From: an uncultured Collinsella sp.
GTDB taxonomy: Bacteria > Actinomycetota > Coriobacteriia > Coriobacteriales > Coriobacteriaceae
Assembly: GCA_902497025.1 (NCBI GenBank)
Contig: CABVDJ010000002.1
Span: forward strand, 113,338-177,337
Reading direction: 5' to 3'
Length of the DNA: 64,000 nt
The notes beneath the pieces were generated by a model, which was not told the DNA's origin, did not search any database, and saw nothing but the letters and a program-made list of their open reading frames with translations. This document shows positions 44,481 to 53,748 of the stretch, in pieces. Every line of letters begins with the position of its first letter. Within the stretch, counting starts at the first letter, position 1. The position numbers and the translations under genes were made by a program.

Positions 44481-44511
44481 CCGCCCGGGCAATATCACTA
44501 AGGAGAAAATA

Positions 44512-45960
44512 ATGGCTGAAAAATACGACGACCTGGCCAGATCCATACTCGAGAACGTAGGCGGCGCCGAGAACGTCGCCAGCGTCGCGCACTGCATCAC
44601 GCGCGTGCGCTTCAAGCTCAAGGACGAGTCCCGCGCCAACACGGCCAAGATTGAGACCCTCAAGGGCGTCATCCAGGTCATCCAGGCCAACGGCCAGTAC
44701 CAGGTGGTCGTGGGTAACATCGTCGAGGACGTCTACGACGCGGTCATGGAGGCCGGCAACTTCTCGAGCGGCGCAAGCGCCGACGACGAGCCCCAGGGCG
44801 ATAAGACCGTTGCCTCCGTCATCATCGACCTCATCTCTGGCATCTTCCAGCCCATCCTGGGACCGCTTGCCGCCGCAGGCATCATGAAGGGACTGCTTGC
44901 CCTCATCACCTACTTCGTCCCGGCCTTTGCAAACGACGGCCTCTACACGCTGCTCTACACCGTGGCTGACGGCTTCTTCTACTTCCTTCCCGTCGCCCTG
45001 GCGTTCAGTGCCGCGCGCAAGTTCCGCATGAACGAGTTCACCGGCGTGGCAATCGGCGTGGCGCTCCTCTACCCGACGATGGTCGCCCTGACCTCGGGCG
45101 AGGCGCTCGGCAGCATCGACCTCGGCGTGGCCGGCACGTTCTCGTGGTACGCCACCGCCCTCGGGGTCCCCATCATCATGCCCGTGTCCGGCTACGTGAG
45201 CTCGGTGATCCCCGTCCTTCTCATGGTGTGGTTCGGCTCTATCCTTGAGCGCTGGCTCAAGAGCTGGATGCCGACTGCACTCAAGATGTTCCTCGTCCCG
45301 CTCGCCACGATGACGGTCTCCATCGTCTTGGGCTACCTCGTCATCGGCCCGGTGGCCACCCTCATCACCAACCTGCTGAGCGCGGCGTTCTCGTTCATCT
45401 TCCAGCTTCCCGTGGTTGGTTCCGTCCTGGGCAGCGCCCTGGTCGGCGGACTGTGGATGTGTCTCGTCATCTTTGGCTTCCACTGGAGCCTCATCCCCAT
45501 CTCCATCATGAACCTGAACACCCTCGGCCACGACAGCGTGCTCGCCGCCACCATCGGCCACGCGTTCGCGCTCGGAGCGGTCATCTTTGCCATGTACCTC
45601 AAAAACAAGGACGAGCGCTTCCGCGGCATCGCCCTTCCCGCGATGATCTCCGCCTTCTTCTTCGGCGTCACCGAGCCGGGCATCTACGGCATCGCCCTGC
45701 CCAACAAGCGCGCGTTCGTCGTGGCATGCCTGAGCTCCGCCGTGGGCGGCGCCATCGTGGGAATGACGGGCGCCCTCATGTACATCTCGGGCGGCCTCGG
45801 CGTCTTCAACCTGCTCAACTTCATCGACGCGACCCCTGGTGGCGCCGGGATCTCCCACATGATCTACGCGATCATCGCCTCACTCGTCTCTGCCGTTCTG
45901 GCCTTTGTTATCGAGTTCATCACCTACCGACCCAACGACGACGAGGAAGGCGCCCGCTAG
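44512..45960 (+). CDS. PTS beta-glucoside-type IIBC component
   Basis: Phosphorylates and imports beta-glucosides. 482 residues. The IIB domain (~1-85) has its phosphorylated Cys in VAHCITRVRFKLKD. The IIC domain (~100-475) has about ten helices and the GVTEPGIYGIALP motif with the substrate Glu. No IIA domain is fused at the C-terminus, which ends YRPNDDEEGAR, so a separate IIA must be supplied from elsewhere. TAAGGAG lies upstream of ATG. It is the last gene of the operon. Confidence 0.93.
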   Translation: MAEKYDDLARSILENVGGAENVASVAHCITRVRFKLKDESRANTAKIETLKGVIQVIQANGQYQVVVGNIVEDVYDAVMEAGNFSSGASADDEPQGDKTVASVIIDLISGIFQPILGPLAAAGIMKGLLALITYFVPAFANDGLYTLLYTVADGFFYFLPVALAFSAARKFRMNEFTGVAIGVALLYPTMVALTSGEALGSIDLGVAGTFSWYATALGVPIIMPVSGYVSSVIPVLLMVWFGSILERWLKSWMPTALKMFLVPLATMTVSIVLGYLVIGPVATLITNLLSAAFSFIFQLPVVGSVLGSALVGGLWMCLVIFGFHWSLIPISIMNLNTLGHDSVLAATIGHAFALGAVIFAMYLKNKDERFRGIALPAMISAFFFGVTEPGIYGIALPNKRAFVVACLSSAVGGAIVGMTGALMYISGGLGVFNLLNFIDATPGGAGISHMIYAIIASLVSAVLAFVIEFITYRPNDDEEGAR

Positions 45961-46015
45961 CTTGCGCCCTTTTCGACCAGCTCTATGTAATTGAGGAGCA
46001 GTTGAGGTGGGTGAG

Positions 46016-46049
46016 GGCCGAGGGCGATCAAGGTGGCCGCCCTCGGTCC
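46016..46049 (+). terminator. Hairpin after the PTS gene
   Basis: GGCCGAGGGCG and CGCCCTCGGTCC form an 11-bp stem about 55 nt after the stop codon. There is no T tract, so termination is uncertain. Confidence 0.4.
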
Positions 46050-46093
46050 GGGACAACCTGCCAGAAGGCGTTTAGCTTTCTCGGGCGGTGCTG

Positions 46094-46500
46094 AAATGAA
46101 CTGCCCCCGAAACTTAGACGGGTCAATTAGCGGCCTATGCCACGCATGGGGACTGATTCCGGAACTCCTCCGGGGTCAGTCCCTTTTGCTTAACCTGCCT
46201 CCTCTTGTTCCGGTGAACGGTGTAGGCGTCGAGGTCCCGCTTGAACTCCTCGAAGCTCCGCTACGTCCGGTTCCTGTAGAACTCGTCCTTCAGGCGCCCG
46301 GGCAGCAGCTCTGTCGCATGAGCTTGCCCTCGCACGCCGCCGGCCCCGGCCGGGTCCGGGCACCCTTCGGCCTCCCGCCGGCCTTCGGCGCGCCCGTACC
46401 CCCTGTCGCAAAGCTCTGCTGCAAGAGTTCTCAGCGTGGCGTCGTGCCTGACTCTCCCGTCCATAAAGAAGCCCCCATTTCTAATGTTCAAGTAATAAGG
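46094..46500 (-). pseudogene. IS3-type transposase remnant
   Basis: Read on the minus strand, several pieces of an IS3/IS150-type transposase remain. An N-terminal HTH-like piece starts MDGRVRHDATLRTLAAELCD. The C-terminal piece reads LKDEFYRNRT, stop, RSFEEFKRDLDAYTVHRNKR, then KGLTPEEFRNQS. The DDE catalytic core between them is lost, and a stop codon interrupts the end. TGAACTGCCCCCGAAACTTA at the plus-strand left edge is a typical terminal inverted repeat; its partner is not clear. A GGACGGGG/CCCCGTCC repeat lies just beyond, at 46517-46563. Confidence 0.75.
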
Positions 46501-46599
46501 GGGCGGTTCTATTTCGGGACGGGGATTAAATAATCATTCGGTACAAATTTATTTTCCCCGTCCTTGAAAAATCATCGGGCGTGGTCTTGGGCAAATAGT

Positions 46600-47913
46600 C
46601 TAGTTGCGCCTAAGGTGGACGACGGTCTCGCAGTGGAAGGTTTGCGGGAACAGGTCGACTGGCGTGATCTTTACGGGGGAGAAGGTGCCTTCTTCGACAA
46701 AGCGTTTGAGATCGCGCGCCAGGGTGGCCGGGTCGCAGCTCACGTAGGCGACATCGCGAGCACTCGTGCTGGCGATAAGGTCGATCGCTTCGGGGGCGAG
46801 GCCTGCACGCGGCGGGTCGACTACTAGGACATCGGCGTCCTGGTCGGGGAACTCGCGCACCGCGTCTCCGCCAATGACGTCGACGTTATCAAGCTTGTTG
46901 ATCTCCAGGTTACGGCGTAGATCGCGCACGGCGGGGCCGTAGGCCTCGACGGCGGCGACAAAGTCGCAGCGGCGGGCGAGCGGCAGGGTAAAGGTGCCGG
47001 CACCGCAGTACAGGTCCACGGCAAGCTCGTCTTCCTGCGGGTCGAGCGCTTTCATGACAAGATCGATCAAAATCTCGGCACCCTTGGTGTTGACCTGGAA
47101 AAAAGACGGGGCAGACAAGCGCATCTGACCCTCGGCGATATTCTCGGTCCATGAGCCCTCTCCGGCGAGCATTTCGACCTTGGAGACACGGCGGGCCTTC
47201 TTTTCGCCCTTGCTCATCACGCGCACGATGCTCGTGGGATGAGCGGCGTCCGCCAGCACGCGGGAGACCTGCGAGCGCGGAAAAGAGCCTGTGGGCGTCC
47301 AAAGCGCGATCTCGAGTGCCTTGGTGCGACGCGAGGCACGAATGCCCACGCGCTCCAGACCCAGGTTGTGGCTGCCGCTCAGATAGTTGAGCGCGCCGAC
47401 GACTGACTTGAGCGCCTTGGGAAAACGCTTATCGAACAGCGGGCACGAATCGACGGTCACGATCTTGCTGGGGTCGACGCCGTGCATGCCAAGGCGCACG
47501 CGACCGTTGACGACGGTCGGTTCGAGCTCGATTTTATTGCGGTAACCCCAGTCGTCCTTGGTGTGGCAGATGGGCTGTACCAACTCATCGACCTGATCGG
47601 GGCTGAACTTGCCGATACGCTCGAGTGCGGAACGCAGGTTTTGCTCCTTGGCGGCAAGCTGCGCCGTGCGCGAGAGGTTGCCCCACGAACAACCACCGCA
47701 GATGCCCACGAAGGGGCAGGGGGGCTGAATGCGATCGGGGCTCGGCTCCAGAATCTCGGTCGTGCGGGCGCGCATAAACGACTTGCCGTCCTGCACGACC
47801 TCGGCTTCGACGGTGTCGCCTGCCACGGCGCCCTGCACAAAGACGGCCTTGCCGTTGTCGGCATGTGCCAGACCGTCGGTGCCGTACGTCATCGATTCTA
47901 TGGTGAGCTTCAT
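46600..47913 (-). CDS. Class I RNA uracil-5-methyltransferase (RumA/TrmA-type)
   Basis: 437 residues. An N-terminal TRAM domain (~1-60) precedes the four-cysteine iron-sulfur region CPFVGICGGCSWG. The SAM domain has DLYCGAGTFTLPLARR, VVDPPRAGL, and the catalytic Cys in VAYVSCDPATLARDL. Members methylate U1939 or U747 of 23S rRNA, or U54 of tRNA; the exact site cannot be read. ATG 47913 follows GCAGGAAT. Upstream in-frame starts at 47928 and 47991 lack ribosome sites. Confidence 0.92.
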   Translation of the reverse strand: MKLTIESMTYGTDGLAHADNGKAVFVQGAVAGDTVEAEVVQDGKSFMRARTTEILEPSPDRIQPPCPFVGICGGCSWGNLSRTAQLAAKEQNLRSALERIGKFSPDQVDELVQPICHTKDDWGYRNKIELEPTVVNGRVRLGMHGVDPSKIVTVDSCPLFDKRFPKALKSVVGALNYLSGSHNLGLERVGIRASRRTKALEIALWTPTGSFPRSQVSRVLADAAHPTSIVRVMSKGEKKARRVSKVEMLAGEGSWTENIAEGQMRLSAPSFFQVNTKGAEILIDLVMKALDPQEDELAVDLYCGAGTFTLPLARRCDFVAAVEAYGPAVRDLRRNLEINKLDNVDVIGGDAVREFPDQDADVLVVDPPRAGLAPEAIDLIASTSARDVAYVSCDPATLARDLKRFVEEGTFSPVKITPVDLFPQTFHCETVVHLRRN

Positions 47914-47960
47914 ATTCCTGCCTGCCATTCGCGGTTTTGTTCGCAACCATGGTAGCAGGG

Positions 47961-48004
47961 AAAAGCGCCCCGTATCTGGGGCATTCCTCAAATACGGGGC
48001 GCTT
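47961..48004 (-). terminator. Terminator of ppk1
   Basis: AAGCGCCCCGTAT and ATACGGGGCGCTT form a 13-bp stem. On the minus strand TTTTCC follows. Confidence 0.85.
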
Positions 48005-48014
48005 CTACAAACGT

Positions 48015-50594
48015 CTATTTCGTCTTGCCGGTAATGAGCGTCTTAAGACCCAGGCCGATCAGGCCCAGGCCCATGCGCACGCGACCGGGGCGATGGCGCT
48101 CAATGGCTTTGGTCTTGCCGGCGGGCTTATCGCGACGGGCGCTCGTTTCGGGTGCGGGTTTGGTGACCTGCGGCTCGGGCTGAGGTGCAGGTGCGGGCTC
48201 GGGCTCAATGACGGTCGCCTGGACCTTCTGAACCTCGGTTGTGGACGGCTGCGGCTCAGGTGCAGGTGCGGGCTTTGCCTCGGCGGCGGGCTCCGGAGTC
48301 GCGGTAGCGGGCTCGGGCGCTTTCTCCACGGCGGGCTCTGCGGCAGCCTCGGGCTCATTCACCGGGGGAGCTGCAACCGCTTCCGGTTTGGCAGCTGCCC
48401 CGTGTTCAACCTCGGCCTGAATGGCCTCCTCGGCCACACGTTCCTTCTCCTGCGCACGCTGCTGCGCGGCGGCCTCGGCGTTGCGATAGGCACGCTCCAG
48501 CAGGGCTTCCTGCGAGTTGAAGGGTTTCTCACCCTCTGCACGCTCCACGGGGACCCAGGTGCCGTCGCTCGTGAGGCTGCGGGCCTTCACGTTGTCCCGC
48601 AACTGCATGCCCATGTACTCGTGCACCAGGGCACGGCAGGTGGGGTCGAGCACGGGGAAGGCGATCTCCACGCGGTGTTCGGTGTTGCGCGTCATCATGT
48701 CTGCCGAGCTCAGGTAGATCATGTCCGAGTCCACGCCAAAGGCATAGACGCGCGCATGCTCCAGAAAGCGTCCGACGATGGAGCGAACGTGCACGTTCTC
48801 GGTCTTGCCGGCAACACCCGGCTTGAGGCACGAGATGCCGCGGATGATCATGTCCACGCGCACGCCGGCACACGATGCCTCGGCAATCTTGTCGATGACC
48901 TCGCGGTCGGTAAGCGAGTTGAGCTTAAAGAACACGCGGGCGGGCTCGCCGACAAGGGCGCGTTGAATCTCGCGGTCCAGACCGCGCATGATGAGCGGCT
49001 TGAGGCCCACGGGCGCCACGCCCAGGAATCGGTAGTCGCCGCGCAGGTTGCCCAGCGACAGGTTGCGGAAGAACAGGTTGGCGTCCTCGCCGATACCGGG
49101 ATGGGCGGTCATGAGCATAAAGTCACTGTAGAGCTTGGCCGTCTTCTCGTTAAAGTTGCCGGTGCCCAAAAGCGTCAGACGGGTAAGCGCCATGCCCTCG
49201 CGATAGGTGAGCTGGCAGATCTTGGAGTGGCACTTAAAGCCCTCGGAGCCGTAGATAACGGTGCAGCCGGCCTCTTCCAGACGCTCGGCCCACTCGATGT
49301 TGTTCTGCTCGTCAAAGCGGGCGCGGAGCTCCATGAGTACCGTGACCTCTTTGCCGTTTTCGGCAGCATCGATGAGCGACTCGCACAGGCGGCTTTGTTT
49401 GGCCACGCGGTAGAGCGTGATGCGCAGCGAGATGCACTCGGGGTCGTAGGCTGCTTCGTGCACCAGGTCCAAGAACGGGTTCATGGCCTCGTAAGGGTAA
49501 AAGAGCAGCTTGTCGTGCTGCAACACCTGCTCGCGGATGGAGTGGGCCATATCGATGGTGGGGTTGGGCTGCGGCTTAAACGGCGTAAAGAGCAGCTCGT
49601 TGCGTAGGTGTTCGGGAATCTTGCCCTCAATGCCAAAGACGTAGCCCAGGTCAAGGGGGATATCGCATGTAAACACCGAGCGGCGAGAAAGCTCGAGCGC
49701 CTTGCGGATAGTCTTGAGCGTCTGCTTCTCGAGTGAGCCCGAGACGGCGAGCACTACCGGCTGCAGGCGCAGGCGCTTCTTGAGGATGCGCTTCATGTGC
49801 TGGCGGTAATCCTCTTCTTCCTCGACGCCCTCGCCGTCCGGGTCGATGTCGGCGTTGCGGGTGACGCGGATGAGCGCGCGGTCGAGCGGCTTATAGGAGC
49901 CAAAGCAGCTGTCCAGGCAGGCGAGGATGACGTCCTCGAGCAAGATGTAGGAGTAGGTGCCGGTGGGCGAGGGGATCTCGACCACGCGGTTCATCGAGGC
50001 GGGAATCTCGATCAGGCCCAGCAGACTTTCCTCGTCGGTGACGCCGTCCAGGCCGCACGCCAGGTAGAGCGCGCCGTTGCGCAGGTTGGGGAAGGGGTGG
50101 CGCGGGTCGATCACCAGCGGTGAGATGACCGGCGACACGTAGGCCTGGAAGTAGCGGGTTACAAAGGTGCGCTCCTCGGGCGTAAGCGAATCGATGCGGG
50201 CGCGGTGAACGCCCAAGGTATCGAGCTTGCCCTCGATGCTCTTAAAGATGGACTCCCAACGGGTAAGGAGCCCGGGCATTTCGGCCATGACAGCATCGAC
50301 CTGTTCGGAGGCGGTCATATTGCTCTTGTTATCGACAGGCTGTTTTTTGAGCTCGGCAAGGTCGGACAGGCCACCCACGCGCACCATGAGAAACTCGTCG
50401 AGGTTTGACTCGAAGATCGAGACGAACTTAAGGCGCTCGAACAGCGGCACGGACTCATCAAAAGCCTCGTCGAGCACACGGTTGTCAAAGCGTAGCCAGC
50501 TGAGCTCTCGGTTCTGCGTGTACGAGAAGTCGCGCGGCGGTTTGCGCAGCTTTGCGGCGGCTTGCTTTTTTTCGATTTTGCTCGGCATATGCAT
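48015..50594 (-). CDS. ppk1: Polyphosphate kinase 1 with long acidic/proline-rich tail
   Basis: Reversibly polymerises ATP gamma-phosphate into polyphosphate. The catalytic part (~residues 1-690) begins with the N domain RELSWLRFDNRVLDEA. It has the head domain, TLYRVAKQSRLCESL, the histidine region around GSEGFKCHSKICQL (phosphorylated His), and LTLLGTGNFNEKTAKLYSDF. After about residue 690 a ~170-residue low-complexity tail rich in Ala, Glu and Pro follows, ending in a basic RRDKPAGKTKAIERHRPGR segment. Most PPK1 proteins are ~690-720 residues, so the tail is extra. ATG 50594 or 50588 may start it. Confidence 0.93.
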   Translation of the reverse strand: MHMPSKIEKKQAAAKLRKPPRDFSYTQNRELSWLRFDNRVLDEAFDESVPLFERLKFVSIFESNLDEFLMVRVGGLSDLAELKKQPVDNKSNMTASEQVDAVMAEMPGLLTRWESIFKSIEGKLDTLGVHRARIDSLTPEERTFVTRYFQAYVSPVISPLVIDPRHPFPNLRNGALYLACGLDGVTDEESLLGLIEIPASMNRVVEIPSPTGTYSYILLEDVILACLDSCFGSYKPLDRALIRVTRNADIDPDGEGVEEEEDYRQHMKRILKKRLRLQPVVLAVSGSLEKQTLKTIRKALELSRRSVFTCDIPLDLGYVFGIEGKIPEHLRNELLFTPFKPQPNPTIDMAHSIREQVLQHDKLLFYPYEAMNPFLDLVHEAAYDPECISLRITLYRVAKQSRLCESLIDAAENGKEVTVLMELRARFDEQNNIEWAERLEEAGCTVIYGSEGFKCHSKICQLTYREGMALTRLTLLGTGNFNEKTAKLYSDFMLMTAHPGIGEDANLFFRNLSLGNLRGDYRFLGVAPVGLKPLIMRGLDREIQRALVGEPARVFFKLNSLTDREVIDKIAEASCAGVRVDMIIRGISCLKPGVAGKTENVHVRSIVGRFLEHARVYAFGVDSDMIYLSSADMMTRNTEHRVEIAFPVLDPTCRALVHEYMGMQLRDNVKARSLTSDGTWVPVERAEGEKPFNSQEALLERAYRNAEAAAQQRAQEKERVAEEAIQAEVEHGAAAKPEAVAAPPVNEPEAAAEPAVEKAPEPATATPEPAAEAKPAPAPEPQPSTTEVQKVQATVIEPEPAPAPQPEPQVTKPAPETSARRDKPAGKTKAIERHRPGRVRMGLGLIGLGLKTLITGKTK

Positions 50595-51122
50595 CTGTCC
50601 GTTCAGTCCCCGCAGGGGACGGTAGCCTAACCCTATTCACTATTGTCTCAATTTAGTCGACTTGTGGCACGGACGTATTGTGCGAACGGTATCTTTACCT
50701 ACTTCTTACGCTGTCAAGGCATGCGACTAACTGTCCAACTCGTTTTGAAAACAATCTATATCCATACTCAACTGATGAGGATGTATGAATAAGAATGATT
50801 GCTAGCTGAATATAATCGAATCCAAATTGAATCATGGACAGACGACATATATATGCAGAAAACAGTTTTAGCTATGCAATTCCTAAACATGAAATTATTT
50901 GTGCAATCTTGCTCAATTCATTAGAAAAAAGAACGATTACCTTTGAAAACCTGCTTTAGAGAACTGAAGTGCATCATGGGGGAATCATATGCGATATACC
51001 GTTCATCGCACTTTGCTGACCGTTCGGGGGGGAGGTGGAATTGCGGGTGGTTTTTGGATATAACTAGAGCTGTCAGCAAGCAGCGTCCCATACGGAGGGG
51101 CGCTGATACATTCGGCCAGTAA
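50595..51122 (+). promoter_or_regulatory. AT-rich control region upstream of the first arcA
   Basis: No gene is seen in these ~530 bases. The centre is AT-rich. Words resembling ARG boxes occur at 50784-50800 (TATGAATAAGAATGATT) and 50807-50821 (TGAATATAATCGAAT). Close to arcA, CGTTCGGGG, TTTGGATATAA and CGGAGGGGCGCT also recur upstream of the second copy, suggesting a shared promoter. Confidence 0.45.
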
Positions 51123-52389
51123 GGCCCGAAAGAAAGGTAGGAGGCCATGACGAAAGGTCTGCACGTGCCTTCCGAGATCGGCAAGCTCAGGAAGGTCTGC
51201 CTGCACCGTCCCGGCGACGAGCTCCTCAACCTGCCGCCCGACGAGCTCGAGCGACTCCTGTTCGACGACGTCCCGTTCCTGGAGGTCGCACAGCAGGAGC
51301 ACGACACCTTCGCCCAGATCCTGAGGGACCAGGGCGTGGAGGTCCTCTACCTCGAGAACCTCGTCGCCGAGGTGTTCGACCAGGTCCCCGGCGCCCGCGC
51401 CGAGTTCACCGACCAGTACATCGCCGAGGCCGGCATCCGCGGCCAGCACATGCCGCAGATCGTCCGCGAGAAGCTGGACTCCATCGAGGACAACCTCGAG
51501 TTCGTCAAGAAGACCATGGCCGGCATGACCAAGGCCGAGATCGACCTGCCCCTCACGGCGTCCACGACCCTCGACTCCCTGGTCAACTCCGAGTCCGAGT
51601 CCGACCTGATCATCGACCCGATGCCCAACCTCTACTTCACCCGCGACCCGTTCGCGGTCGTCGGCGAGGGCGTCAACCTCAACCGCATGTACTCGGTCAC
51701 CCGCAACCGCGAGACCCTGTACGGCAAGTACGTCTTCAAGTACCACCCCGACTACAAGGACGTCTCCCTGTACTTCCGCCGCGACTGCCAGTTCCACACC
51801 GAGGGCGGCGACGTGCTGAACATCAACGAGAAGACCCTCGCCGTCGGCATCTCCCAGCGCACCCAGGCCGCCGCTATCGACGTCATGGCCCAGAACATCT
51901 TCTGGAACTCCGACTCCAAGGTCGAGCGCATCCTGGCCTTCGACATCCCGGTCTCGCGCGCCTTCATGCACCTCGACACGGTCTTCACCCAGATCGACGT
52001 CGATAAGTTCACGATCCACCCCGCCATCATGGGCACCCTGCGCGTCTACGAGCTGACCGCCGGCAAGAACCCGGGCGACGTGAACATCCGCCTGATCGAG
52101 GACACCCTCGAGCACGTCCTGGAGGACGCCACCGGCGTCGACCAGGTCAAGCTGATCCCCTGCGGCGGCGGCGACCCGATCGCGGCCTCCCGCGAGCAGT
52201 GGAACGACGGCTCCAACACCCTGTGCGTCGAGCCCGGCAAGATCTGCGTCTACGCCCGCAACACCGTCACCAACGACGTGCTGTACAAGGAGGGCCTGGA
52301 CCTTCTCGTCGTGCCCTCCGCCGAGCTCTCCCGCGGCCGCGGCGGCCCGCGCTGCATGAGCATGCCCTTCTGGCGCGAGGACCTCTAAG
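51123..52389 (+). repeat. Direct repeat, left copy (arcA with ribosome site)
   Basis: These 1,267 bases appear identical by eye to 54210-55476. The repeat starts just before GCCCGAAAGAAAGG and ends one base after the stop codon. The copies are 3,087 bp apart in the same orientation. Confidence 0.9.
51147..52388 (+). CDS. arcA: Arginine deiminase, first copy
   Basis: Hydrolyses arginine to citrulline and ammonia, the first step of the arginine deiminase pathway. 413 residues. GKLRKVCLHRPGDELLNL is the N-signature. NLYFTRDPFAVVG carries the catalytic Asp. HTEGGDVL contributes the Glu/His of the active site and GGPRCMSMPFWRED the catalytic Cys near the C-terminus. TAGGAGG lies upstream of ATG. 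Codons are strongly biased to C-ending triplets, suggesting high expression. The coding sequence is duplicated at 54234. An aminotransferase gene follows. Confidence 0.96.
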   Translation: MTKGLHVPSEIGKLRKVCLHRPGDELLNLPPDELERLLFDDVPFLEVAQQEHDTFAQILRDQGVEVLYLENLVAEVFDQVPGARAEFTDQYIAEAGIRGQHMPQIVREKLDSIEDNLEFVKKTMAGMTKAEIDLPLTASTTLDSLVNSESESDLIIDPMPNLYFTRDPFAVVGEGVNLNRMYSVTRNRETLYGKYVFKYHPDYKDVSLYFRRDCQFHTEGGDVLNINEKTLAVGISQRTQAAAIDVMAQNIFWNSDSKVERILAFDIPVSRAFMHLDTVFTQIDVDKFTIHPAIMGTLRVYELTAGKNPGDVNIRLIEDTLEHVLEDATGVDQVKLIPCGGGDPIAASREQWNDGSNTLCVEPGKICVYARNTVTNDVLYKEGLDLLVVPSAELSRGRGGPRCMSMPFWREDL

Positions 52390-52451
52390 GTCTTCAAGGA
52401 CCCGTACAGGTCTTAATACATACATCTAGCTGCCATTAGATGTCTCCCATT

Positions 52452-52484
52452 GGGGCGGTGCGGGTATTCGCACCGCCCCATTCT
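52452..52484 (+). terminator. Terminator after the first arcA
   Basis: GGGGCGGTGCG pairs perfectly with CGCACCGCCCC around GGTATT, followed by ATTCTT. Confidence 0.8.
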
Positions 52485-52537
52485 TGTATGAGGAACGTCA
52501 ACACGATTGGATGACAGCTTTTGTAAGGAGCTTGGCC

Positions 52538-53662
52538 ATGGATATCAAGACAATCGGCGTTGAGGAGTGGCTTAACGTTTGGGAGAAGAGCGCCACGTGG
52601 GATATCGCCCAGTCGACGATTTCGTCGCTTACCATGGGCGAGCTGCGCGCGCTCGACGAGCAGGACGGTGCCACGTTCTATGAGCGCCTGGACCGCGAGA
52701 AGATGAACTGCGGCTGGATCGAGGGTTCGCCTGACTTTAAGGCCGAGGTCGCCAAACTGTATCGCCGCGAGGTCAATCCCGACCACATCCTGCAAACCAA
52801 CGGCTGTACGGGTGCGAACCTCAACGCCATCATGGCCGTGGTCGAGCCCGGCGACCAAGTGATTGCCGAGTGGCCCACCTATGCGCCGCTCTACGAGATT
52901 CCGCGCACGCTGGGTGCCGAGGTCGAGTACTGGGAGCTTCGCGAGGAGCTCGGATGGAAGCCCGATATCGAGGAGCTCAAGCGCTTGGTGCGCCCCAACA
53001 CCAAGCTCATCTGCATCAACAACGCATCGAACCCCATCGGTACGGTGCTTGATGCCGATATGCTCGGCCAGATTGCCGAGATTGCCCGTTCGGTGGGCGC
53101 CTACGTGCTGTGCGACGAGGTGTATCTGCCGCTCGAGAACACCGAGGACTTTTTGTCGATGGCCGATGTGTACGAGAAGGCCATCGTCACCAACTCGGCG
53201 TCCAAGACCTATTCGACGCCTGCGGCCCGCGTGGGCTGGGTTGTGGCCGACGAAGAGGTGTCCAACCGCATACGCACCTATCGCGATTACACCATGATCT
53301 GCGGCGGCGTGTTCAACGACACCTTGGCGACCTATGTGCTTGAGCACAAGGACAAGATCCTCAAGCGCAATCGCAAGATCGTGTTTGGAAACCGCGATAT
53401 CGCGCAGGCTTGGATCGATACGCAGCACCGCGTTTCCTGGACGGCCCCGCAGGGCGTGTCCACCTCGTTTATCCAGCTTGATATTCCCGAGGATGACGAG
53501 GAGTTCTGCAAGCGCCTGCTGTCCGAGAGGGGGGTGCTGTTGGTTCCCGGCAGCCGCTTCGAGCTTCCCTGCGGCGCACGCCTGGGCTACTGCGCGAGCG
53601 AGGACGTTCTGCGCGAGGGTCTGAGGCTTCTGGGCGAGGCACTGGCGGAGTTCGATCGCTAG
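52538..53662 (+). CDS. Class I/II PLP-dependent aminotransferase
   Basis: 374 residues. The PLP lysine is in TNSASKTYSTPAARVGW, the Asp in YVLCDEVYLPL, and the Asn in INNASNPIGTVL. ATG 52538 has TAAGGAG upstream; earlier ATGs lie in the terminator region. It is flanked on both sides by identical arcA genes, which suggests a role near arginine or ornithine metabolism, but the substrate cannot be read from motifs. It is separately terminated on both sides. Confidence 0.85.
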   Translation: MDIKTIGVEEWLNVWEKSATWDIAQSTISSLTMGELRALDEQDGATFYERLDREKMNCGWIEGSPDFKAEVAKLYRREVNPDHILQTNGCTGANLNAIMAVVEPGDQVIAEWPTYAPLYEIPRTLGAEVEYWELREELGWKPDIEELKRLVRPNTKLICINNASNPIGTVLDADMLGQIAEIARSVGAYVLCDEVYLPLENTEDFLSMADVYEKAIVTNSASKTYSTPAARVGWVVADEEVSNRIRTYRDYTMICGGVFNDTLATYVLEHKDKILKRNRKIVFGNRDIAQAWIDTQHRVSWTAPQGVSTSFIQLDIPEDDEEFCKRLLSERGVLLVPGSRFELPCGARLGYCASEDVLREGLRLLGEALAEFDR

Positions 53663-53712
53663 GATTCCGACGGCTCTCAAAGCCGCTCAAATCTATCTAC
53701 GATTATCGATAA

Positions 53713-53748
53713 CAGTCCCGTTTCCCATGAGGGGAGCGGGACTTTTTT
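53713..53748 (+). terminator. Terminator after the aminotransferase
   Basis: AGTCCCG and CGGGACT close a loop that can itself pair CCC with GGG, followed by TTTTTT. Confidence 0.8.

Noticed and set aside
48059..48541. Separate small Pro/Arg-rich proteins in the ppk1 tail region
   Set aside because: They are alternative frames of the repetitive low-complexity tail.
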